From the NCBI GenBank assembly GCA_004764695.1, contig SMSO01000014.1, forward strand, positions 3,733,148 through 3,797,147: a stretch of 64,000 nt of DNA, in the 5' to 3' direction. Source of the stretch: Schizochytrium sp. TIO01 (Eukaryota; Sar; Bigyra; Thraustochytrida; Thraustochytriidae). The translations under genes were made by a program, and so were the position numbers. The stretch's first letter is position 1; every line of letters begins with the position of its first letter. Below the pieces are notes generated by a model. The model saw only the letters and a list, made by a program, of their open reading frames with translations, searched no databases and had not been told where the DNA came from. This document shows positions 55,201 to 64,000 of the stretch, one piece after another.

Positions 55201-55500
55201 TTTCGTCTCCCTATTTTCCTAGGTTAAGCTAGATAAGGGGGAAGAACATGCCATTGCAACTAAGCAAATAAATGCTGCTCTTCAACACGTACTGCTCTGA
55301 CGCGCTACAGACACTTTTATTTCTCGCGGTTTTGCCATATTTTCTTTATTATTTTGAGAAATTGAATCAAGATCCGCCCATTCCAATTTTTCTCATGTTT
55401 AATTACGCTATTTTTTCTAATATTCTTAGGGCTGCACGTGCCGCAAAATACTATTCGTCTAATATCATGATACTATTTCATCAAAGAATAAGTCACTAAT
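52201..55500. other. Gene-free stretch, part 7
   Basis: One plus-strand ORF of 143 codons (52740-53171) is Phe/Tyr-rich across a T-rich tract and looks like chance. A tandem CCTGTTAGA pair occurs near 53436. Coding-like text (MRGVDSPRSTPTRHSTANSA) occurs near 53533 for about 40 codons, beside a GTGAGT donor-like site. No gene is supported. Confidence 0.4.
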
Positions 55501-58500
55501 TTTGCAAACCACTGTGCCAAGGCAATGTAGCTTTAGGCCGTCAGCAAACCGGCGAGCGAGTGATTTGCTCTGCTGTCCACCTGTAAAGGCACTTGTCTGG
55601 AAAACAGTGGCACTTCCCGGACAGCAGCTTGATGCATTAGCTTTTAGGTACTACACTCAAATAGCTTAGTACACACCTCTCTTGAAAGTTTCATCTGCTG
55701 GGTGCGCTATACCGAAATTGTGGTCGAATGTTATGATACAATTTCTCCAATTTTTCCTTTTATACCATGGAACATATAATTATTTCACTAATTATCACTA
55801 GTCGTGCTGGGTATAAAACGAAATATTGGAAATTTTCAAAAGCCGGCTGTATACTTTGATATTCTCACCGAGCAGACATTTTTCTGTGAGGATTGGGTGT
55901 TTCTGTTACTTGACCAAGCAAAACTAGTGTTCTTAGCATTGAGAACAGAATAGCCGAATGGTGAAATCATTTCTCTGGACCAGCTTTTAGCAAGCCAGAG
56001 TAGATTCACGTCTATTAGATTGCAAACAAGACTTACTTTAAAGCTTACATCCATTCAGCTGCGTTCTCTAGTTTCAAATCATTTGACTTGCCTCTGCAGC
56101 TATTCTCACAGACAGTTCAATCAACGTAGAATTACCAGAATTTATACAAGCTTGTCCCAACAATGCGTGCGATTATTTTAAAAGTCACCTTGATGTTCAA
56201 GTTGAACTTCTAGGTTTAAGGGGATAGCTAGTGAAGGATTAAAAGGGTGGCCAGGAATAATAATCAACAAATTTCTAATATTAGTGATCAGAGGGGACTT
56301 ATTCATATCATTTTGTTGGAATTTGGCTAATCGTAAAACTAAGCCTTTCAATCCATTTTCTTGGGTATGACAAGTCCGTGAAGTACATTTTCTTGAAAGC
56401 GTCGCCACAGAGATCGCTTACACAAGAGTCGTAGAATTAAACCATGCAAACCATATTCCATGTTGAACTAAATCTATATCAGCGCATAAGTAACTTGAAG
56501 TCTGAAGCTTATCTGTGTTAGTCTTTAATTCTGGCTCACATTAATATGTCGCGTTATCAAAGCTTTTTTCTACCGTCAATTCTGTCTCGACTAACACAGA
56601 GGCACCATGAGGACGTGCACATTATAATAAACCTTTCTGAAGATCAAGCTGACTCAGCTCTTTAAAATTTAAACGCCAAGAACAAGAACGGATTTCATGT
56701 AACCATTCAGGTTTCAGCAAATTGGAGAGTGTATCAAAGCAAACGTCCGAGACTTCTGGGGATATCACGCATTACTAGGTCTGAGAATGTTCTAGTTTTA
56801 GCTGGCCCAAGTTCAAGTTGTACTTACAAGTGCATTAGAGTCTGCGTTTGACAACAGTTGGCCTTCCTAAGACAAGGACGAAGGTATATAATTTCATCTT
56901 AATATATGCTGTGTACCTGTCACTCATGTCTGTTGGTATTGCCCAGTGTCCCTTTTAGAGAGCACTTTTATACTTTTGCTCACCTCCCGACCAAGATCCA
57001 GTTCCAGGTTATTTACGACAATTGAAAATAAAATGAAAATTGTCGCAGGATTGAGTGTTATACGCTTTGCGCACACCATTAAAATTTGGAACTTTGCGAG
57101 CTCGCAAGGCTCGTGGTGAAAGCAATTCACGCTCAATTTCGTCTCTAAACTGCGAACGTGGTTATCTGAACACTCCATCGCAACATAAGGCTAAATATAA
57201 GAAGCGGTCGCTCAGACTGGCAAAGACCGCTGCAAAGAGGCAGTTTCCCTGGTGGGTGCGCTTTGCGCAGATGCGCATTGAACCAGCCAAACTCTAATTT
57301 CCCTCATTCAGGCTACCAAGTCTTCGATATCCTATTAAATGCTTAAGTCATGGCGAGTAGGTGTGAGTTGGCAATAATGCTAATGATGTGATCGATACCG
57401 AGGATGGCTCGTTAAGAGTTTTCTTTGAAAATCCCTCCAGAGTCTCAGGCGCAATGGACGAGTAGAAGTTCATGCCACAGAATCATTTGAAAGAAACTCT
57501 CAACCTCTTTGTTGTATTTCCCCCATCCCTTTCATCGACACCTGAGCTAATTATTTATTCTTGCAGTTGAAGAGGGTTCGGGAGAAACTTGGTGAGCACA
57601 GAGAAGACTTGAGCAACCATGTGGTTGTACCAAAAGATGGAAGTTAGAAAGTGCTAAACGCAGGGATTCGGGTTCTGAAGCTGCAGAATGATCACTCAAG
57701 TGCGCATCTCACTCGCCCTATACCCTCGCTCGAAAGCCAAATAGCGTGAGTTTTTAAAGTACATCAAACTTATCAGTTCCTAGTTCCTTTTTTAAAATTA
57801 AATTTTAAAATTGAATATTATTTATTCTTCGTTTACTAGTACCTTACTCTATATATATATTAAAATAATTTTTTAAAATCACAAATTTTCATGTACTATT
57901 ACAATGATTCCAACGATATGTGGTTTCCTCTAATACGATTTTTTTTTATGTGCTGGAGAAACTCTATCATTCTCACTAAACCAATGTGATTCGATGCTTC
58001 ATTTCCCAGAATAACCTTTGCATATTTACGGCATTTCTCTCCATCAATTATATTCTCAAATTTATGCATTCGCAGCGATACGTTACCCTCTCTACTTCCC
58101 GCGTTATGACCTTTCTCGTTGCTGGCTTCCTTTATAAGCTCTAAGCTCTATTCTATAGCATGAGATAATGATGAATTCTACGACATCATATCAAATACAG
58201 AGTCTCTAGCATAACTGTAAGAGACTGATTCGAGAGAGGGACCAAGTCGAGCGATGTATTTTAATTAAATTATTCGTGAAAGGACTTCTCTAACCAACGC
58301 TATCTTTTCATCGTTGTGATTCATCGTAGTGAACCACAAAAGAATTTGATGTTTAAAGTTGCACCTTTTTACATATCAGCAATATTAGTTAAGCCTAAAG
58401 AATCGTGGATAGTCTAAAAGTATTACATTTTGATTTTAAATTAGTCTTTATAAATGTTGATCCATAAACTATTGAAACCTCGTATACTCCTCTAATGGCA

Positions 58501-58648
58501 GAAGGGAGCACTCAGATGGCTACATGCCCATTTTTGCATCACCCTCAAATGACTCTTGTTCATTTCTAAAGATTCAACGAGCCGGACTAATAATGGTGTC
58601 TAATCAATACTCTACCACCAGGAATGAAATTTGTAAAAGTTGAGGCAA
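55501..58648. other. Gene-free stretch, part 8
   Basis: It contains an A/T-rich block at 57785-57885 and TCAAGTTGA at 56197. An 80-codon ORF at 57055-57297 has a basic C-terminus that loosely recalls ribosomal protein L39 but does not hold up. A good acceptor-like sequence (CTAATTTCCCTCATTCAG) ends near 57312. Confidence 0.4.
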
Positions 58649-61600
58649 TTAATTACGTTGTGGAAATCGAGCTCGAAGGTACAAGGTTGCGAGCACAATT
58701 GGCGCGTGTGTGCCCACTAAATCCACAGAGAGCTGCTGCGCGGTGGGTGCACCTTCGTTTGACAGCGCAAGCCGGCCTTGTGCGATTGACATCATGCCAC
58801 TGCCACGCTCTGAGCTATCTTCCTCACCAGCGTCTGCAAGACTAAGTCGAAAGACAACCTCGCGCGCGCGGCTTAATTCGCGGAGCTCATTTACACGTGG
58901 ACTCTGTAAAAACGTTAAAGTTTCGTCAATTCTTAATGTCGGAGCCTGTTCAATGCCTGACCCAGCCCGTGGTGGTAGTCTTGCTACTGGGCCAGAGCCC
59001 AAAAACTGCGCCTCCAAATGCACCTGCGTTCGAGGTCCTGGAGGCGAAGTCAGCTCGTCTGCTAAGGTTGTTTTCACCTTGAGATTTTCAAGTGTAAGCA
59101 CAACACTATTAGCTTCTTGAGCACGTCGTGGCTGTCCAAAGAACCACATCTCTGCAGAATCATCGTGCCTGGAAGAATCTCCCATGTCTTGAAACGCAGT
59201 GGCTTCCGCATCATTTAAAGCCGAGGTGGTCGAGTGTGGTGATGGTGACCTCAACATAACCTTCTGTGTCCTCTTGCTATCTTTTAATTCCTCCTCATTA
59301 TCGCTGTCAAGCCCATGACCTAGCTCATTATCATCCAAACTAGTACTGCGGCTTGCATCACTCACACTGATTGGTGATACTGCCATAATTGGGCCAGCTA
59401 CCAAGGCACTTTGCTTTTGTACGCAAAGCTCGGCAGACACCTCGTCCAGCTGATCGCGGAATTCGCCCGTACTGAAGGTCCCCAGTGGGGAGATCAAAGA
59501 GTCGGAGGATACAAGTGATGGTCGCCCCGTGCTGACAAGGCCCTCCTCATCCGACATTCCTCCAAGGATCTCAACCTCGTCTGAGGATTTCTTGTTGGTT
59601 GTCGAGCGTCGATATCCGTCGTCTAGTGAGCCGATTGAGGATGGACTTAAGTACGAGTCATCTGCATTATCTTCTTCGTCATCTGAGCTCAACATTGTCT
59701 GTACCGGTCGAGTGATGGCGTCTTCGGACGAGTACGAAATACCACTTCTTGGGCTCAAAGTTGAACGAATGGGATACCTTACAGCATCATTGATATCATC
59801 TTCTTCGTCATCTATATCTTTCTTGACAAGAAAACTATCCGTTCCACTATTAGTCAAAGGATACGTGCTTCTTGCAGTAGCCATAATGCCTTCCTCTGGT
59901 TCATTCAATTCATCAACACTAGATTGAGGTGAGTTCAGGTCCGCTGTGTGTTCTGTTTTATTGTGCTGGTGTGAAGTACTTTTCGGCTTTATCATTCCTG
60001 AAGGCCTTGGTTGAGAGAGAGTATTTTGGCTGCCGCTTGCACTCATAGTAAGCTCAAGGCTATTTTCAGCTAATGGAGAAGCGGCATCAAGGGTTGTTGT
60101 TGGACTAAGCTGTGAAGATTCCACTACAGGGGACCTATCATCAACCTCGGATCCCCCCGATTGTCTCGTGGGAGGATCAAGGGCATTTGGCTTCAAAATT
60201 TGTTGACGAGAAGCTTCTACTGCCTCAGGATACATGTCCATGAAGGCGCCCATATCCCAATCTGCTTGTGAGGCCATACCCATAGCAATCTTGGAATCTT
60301 GTGCTTCATTCTCGTGGCGATTTTGCTGGGAAGATTTGAGTGCATTTTTCAATGGTTTATGCTGATGTGCGATAAAACTATCAGTACTTTCATTTTCTCC
60401 TTCCTCGTATGATTTGTCATGACCAAAGCCTTCGCCAGATAGATCTGAGAGTTCATTATTTATTCCCCCGCTTTCTTGTAGAAACGAATGTTCTGAAATC
60501 TTACTAATTTCATTTTCATCTTTTTCATCTTCTTCATCTTCAAATACATGCTGCCCATCTCCATCGACAACTCGATCTCCCTGGTCAGATGCCAGACTTC
60601 CTTCATCCTTTGGGTTGTGCATTGAGGATTCTCCAACGCGATATGATGATGTCGTAGTGATCTCAGCGTTCCAGGCCTCCTCGTGTTCTTCATCTTCAGA
60701 AAAATTACCGTTGCTTTGATGATCATCACCCTCACTCTTGTACTCGCCAAGGTCTTTATCATGAAATTTGTTTTTAGATTCTTCGAAACCAATGTCTGAA
60801 TGCTCTGTATCAAAAGTTTGATCCTTAGCTTGAATAAGTTCCTGAGAATCTTCTGATTTTCCCTCCATACGGTCATCACGAAAAACATCGTGTTTCATTT
60901 CCTCATCATTGATAACGTTGCTCTCGTCCATTGACTGATCAAACGATAATTCACTCTGGCTGTTTAAACCTCCCCCTTTATGAAGATTTCCCTTTAACTC
61001 TATCCTGCCTTCGTCATTTTCATAGATGTCTAAAGAATCATCGCGCCAACTTTGGTTTGAAGGGGAGGCTATTGAGCACTGTTCTACTTCTGCATACGAA
61101 GTGCTACCCTTATCGTGGTGATCAATATCTAGGTTTAATAGGTCACGGTCACCAACTGTTGCTTCCCACTGGTTCACCTCTGTTCCCTCCGACACAAAGG
61201 ATGACATAAAAGAATGGTTTGAATGAAGTACGCTGTCATCGACTACATCTTGAAAAGACTGCTCCACTTGGTTTCGTGAGTTGTCAGCATCTTGAGTCTC
61301 TGAGACAACTTCACTCCGTTGGTCTGCTTGAAGCTCTTTTAAAATATCTCTTCTGATTTCATGAGATTTTAGATATGCTTCCTCGTCATCACTGGACTCC
61401 AACATCGAACTTGGGTGGTAAGAAGCTTTGGTCTGGGGATCTATGCCATGAGGCGAGCCTCTAGCATAATTGCTGGAGAATGATGCAATGCTCAAATCTG
61501 AGTCCTGATTCGAAAACAAGTCACCCCTGGAATTTTGACGGTCCTCAGACATCGTTGTTTCATGCCTTACAATATCAGCTTGCTTACCTTCATTGAAGTT

Positions 61601-62779
61601 GAGAGATCCATCCAGAGAGTCAAACAGACTTAAACTTTCACCTTCATGGCCTTCACTCATTATAGTGAATTCTTTTTGCTCAGCAAAAGAAGATTCTTCT
61701 GAGTCAAGGCTCAACCTTGAGCGATGGTGTGCGAGACCTCTTGTGCCGCGGTGAGATAAAACTGCTGTCTCGTCAACCTCATTCAGTTCTGCAAGAGCTT
61801 TCTCTCGAGCGAAGGCCTCGTCGTCAAGACTAATGCGGACCGTGTCTTCGTTGTCAGAATCTGTGTCTGAATTATGTCGAGGGAGAATTCTGTCAATGTG
61901 TTGCAGCCCCTCACTATTGATTGACAACCTTGACGTATGCAAAGGCAGTTTCGTGGGGTTTTGAATTGAGCCGCTAGCATTTGCATCTTTCTGTAAGCGA
62001 GCTAGCTCTGCCTCTGCACGAGCGAGCTTTTCACGTAATGATGAGGCCTCGGCAGCCTCCTTGCGAAAGTTTGAAAGGCGGCACTCCATTTCCTTCATCA
62101 TTCTCCAGCTTTGTCTCAACTCTTGTTCCTGCTGTTGCGACTTTTCGTTCTGGGTAATTTGTTCTTCCTCAGTTAGTGGGGAGGGTTGTGGCTTCACGCG
62201 GACTGCAACGCTTCCATCATTTTGAACGACTAGGCGATCTGCGAGATCAGGTCTCAGAACCTTGAGCGTCGTATCGTACTGAGAAATAAGATCATCTAGT
62301 TTCCCTAGCTCTCGCTTCAGTAATCTCTTTTGCTTTTTCCGCTCGGTAAAACGCTGATGCATGTCCTCTAACTCGGCGAGTCCATAATCCACATTGTCTT
62401 GGATACCCCTGGTCTTTCGAGCAAGAATATCTTGACAATGAGAAAGATACTGGGCAGAGTACTGTGCAACCTGAAAAGCTTGATAAAGCCTCCTATCTTG
62501 ACAAAGGGTGTCTGCCTCTGCGTATCCATGGTTAGAAACAAAACAGGCAATTTGAAGCAAACATCGTTAGACAGTGTTCTGTTTAAGCTTGAATCCAGTC
62601 AACTTACCCTCATTGTCGAGGGCTCCATATAAGACACTCCCGAGTGTTTTGCCCAACAACCTTTGCGCCTTTTGTGCAGTTCTTGCCTCCTCGAGTCTTC
62701 GTAAGTCAGCACCTTGCACTGCTCTCCAGTCCACGCGCCGAAAGGGCTCAACAAAAGTGAAGTCCTCCTTGGGCTCCAT
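58649..62779 (-). CDS. DZIP1: DZIP1-like ciliary protein with C-terminal C2-like region (two exons)
   Basis: Exon 1 is 62608-62779 (start ACCATGG) and exon 2 is 58649-62517. The 90-base intron begins GTAAGT, has a TTCTAAC branch site and ends ACGCAG. Phase 1 on both sides gives 1,346 residues. The N-terminus (about 5-90: FTFVEPFRRVDWRAVQGADL; then RRLYQAFQVAQYSAQYLSHCQDIL) matches the DZIP1/Iguana N-terminal domain, and the match spans the splice junction. A coiled coil follows (about 95-225). The long middle is acidic, Ser-rich and probably disordered. The last 150 residues (VVLTLENLKVKTTL onward) have beta-strand spacing like the C2 domains of RPGRIP1-type transition-zone proteins. The C2H2 finger of animal DZIP1 is not seen. 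DZIP1 acts at the basal body and ciliary transition zone, so the organism should build cilia. Confidence 0.78.
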
Positions 62780-63261
62780 GGTGACGATCTGAGTTCTAAA
62801 ACCCTTTAGACAACAGAAGCGTCTACAAAGTCTCAAGCTTGGACCATATGAACTAGTGGTAAACCTTGGGCTTACGTGGCTGATTTCTAATGTTTAGAGG
62901 TCCGCATGTGCTTCTAAGTAACGTTTAGCTGGTAGATAATGATTTGAGTTGTAGTACAAATGGTTTGGTACTAAGAAGAGATTTACTATTCTTTTACATA
63001 GCAAGTACCGCTAGGAGTCCTAACGTAAGGAGGGGTCGAAAAGGACCGTTGAAATGATCCATCAAGTCAGAGTGTCTTTCAGATAAGGGAACTTGACCAC
63101 AAGTGTGGCAACTATCATTGAAATACCTATGGATAACAGCCCTACCATGACACGTAGAGCGATAGACAGCATATTGCTTAACAATGAATACATACATTAC
63201 CATGAATTGGTAGCACATGTGCTAGTAATGAACCACAGCAATTCATTTTCGGTGTACAAGA
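62780..63261. other. Bidirectional promoter region
   Basis: About 480 bases separate the start codons of the DZIP1-like gene and the membrane-protein gene. No clear TATA box or repeat is visible. Both promoters should lie here. Confidence 0.5.
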
Positions 63262-64000
63262 ATGGCATACGATGCTGAGGGCGAGCGATATGGATGTAAA
63301 ACAACACCGCAATCTATAACAAAAGTACAACGAAGTCGACCGTCGCAGGGCAGGCGCGCTTGTGCAGGGTTGTATATCAAACGACAGCTTAACTTCGAGA
63401 AGACAGCCAGCGAAAGGAATAGCAGTCTGAGAGGTTTTGCCAAAACTAGAACGACGCAGCTTAGCACATGCTCCAAGACGATGAGCATGGGTAGCCTCAT
63501 TGAGAAGGGTTTGCATGATAAAGTTTCCAAGAATGCTGAGAAAGGATATTCATCAAATCTTGTTTTAATTAGACTCTTAAATGTCCCTTTTGATGGAAAA
63601 GGACATCAAGCAAGAGCGAGGCGCCGCATTTTAGTCAACCCGCGTGTCTCTGTGTTCTACATAATAAATATTATAGCAAGTCTGATTTACTGCTGCTCAG
63701 GAATTGAAACGTATGGGGCAGCATGCCATCATCTAACAGGGAATCAAAGCGAGTGTTTCTGCGAGAGTCTTAGGGACACTGATTCGCGCATGGGCCTGAG
63801 TGATCTTTCAATTACTTTAGAAGACACCCAGAATTTGACTTGGCCATCCACATACTTCGGCAAACAAGAAAGTCTCTACCTTGTTGGAGATTACATTTAT
63901 TACGCAACTCATGATTCTGAAAGTGGGCGCACGGTGTTTGAAATCTGTCTAGACGGATATGGAGACATCAATTTTGTTTCTGCAAGAACACAAATTAAAA
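63262..64000 (+). CDS. Predicted type II membrane protein, 3' end cut by window edge
   Basis: An ATG at 63262 (context AGAATGG) opens a frame that stays open to the window end, giving at least 246 residues. The first 120 are basic and Ser/Thr-rich. A basic patch (RARRR, 118-122) precedes one hydrophobic segment at about 128-146 (SVFYIINIIASLIYC). By the positive-inside rule the N-terminus should face the cytosol and the C-terminus the lumen or outside. The downstream part carries possible N-glycosylation sites (NQS at 161, NLT at 191) and several Cys residues (155, 165, 167, 229), which fits an extracytoplasmic domain. I recognise no family; the start of a glycosyltransferase or receptor-like ectodomain is possible but unproven. 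It is divergent from the DZIP1-like gene. Confidence 0.72.
   Translation, partial: MAYDAEGERYGCKTTPQSITKVQRSRPSQGRRACAGLYIKRQLNFEKTASERNSSLRGFAKTRTTQLSTCSKTMSMGSLIEKGLHDKVSKNAEKGYSSNLVLIRLLNVPFDGKGHQARARRRILVNPRVSVFYIINIIASLIYCCSGIETYGAACHHLTGNQSECFCESLRDTDSRMGLSDLSITLEDTQNLTWPSTYFGKQESLYLVGDYIYYATHDSESGRTVFEICLDGYGDINFVSARTQIK

Noticed and set aside
57055-57297. 80-codon basic ORF whose end loosely resembles ribosomal protein L39
   Set aside because: Only scattered residues match (Ser-His-Lys, Leu-Ala-Lys, Pro-Trp-x-Val-Arg), the conserved C-terminal half of L39 is absent, and an intron-like acceptor follows.
1-64000. tRNA, 5S rRNA, U1-U6 snRNA and SRP RNA genes
   Set aside because: A visual search for B-box (GGTTCGANTCC), U6 and U2 core sequences found nothing convincing; a covariance-model scan would be needed to exclude them.

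Overview
The window is nuclear DNA from a flagellated protist. The gene models have few, short GT-AG introns (about 90 to 310 bases). They include a DZIP1-type ciliary protein, a kinesin, an ATG16-like autophagy protein and a calpain. A transcription-factor-like protein carries tandem C-x4-C-x9/10-C-x2-H zinc repeats, of the kind often labelled 'WRKY19-like' in stramenopiles. Together these suggest a stramenopile, perhaps a labyrinthulomycete (thraustochytrid-like) or a relative. That assignment is an inference and moderately uncertain. No bacterial, plastid or mitochondrial gene organisation is visible.

Left part (1-34.6 kb) is gene-dense, with genes on both strands. In order: a calpain cut by the left edge (minus); a Siw14-like atypical phosphatase (minus); a 2,983-residue USP-type deubiquitinase with an internal ubiquitin-like domain (minus); a divergent two-exon ATG16-like gene (plus); a coiled-coil protein (plus); a CUEDC2-like protein (minus); a very small spliced gene (plus); a 795-residue orphan with two Cys pairs (minus); a doubtful small multi-exon gene near 24.2-24.9 kb (plus); a TKL-type kinase with a C-terminal PH domain (plus); a cytochrome b5-domain protein ending in a CaaX box (minus); a kinesin (plus); and the five-repeat zinc protein (minus).

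Middle part (34.6-58.6 kb) is about 24 kb with no gene I can support. It is rich in microsatellites, T/C-rich tracts ending in TTTAAA, perfect inverted repeats and a recurring 9-mer (TCAAGTTGA). A few exon-like ORFs with good splice donors are present, so non-coding or many-exon transcripts cannot be excluded. A centromere or other chromosome-structural role is possible but unproven.

Right part (58.6-64 kb) holds a two-exon DZIP1-like gene (minus) with a C-terminal C2-like region. Divergent from it is a gene for a predicted type II membrane protein that runs off the right edge (plus).

The genes do not form an operon or a single pathway. Ubiquitin and autophagy (USP, CUEDC2-like, ATG16-like) and cilium or cytoskeleton (DZIP1-like, kinesin) are the two recurring themes. 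Both edge genes have no stop codon inside the window and were read directly from the sequence.
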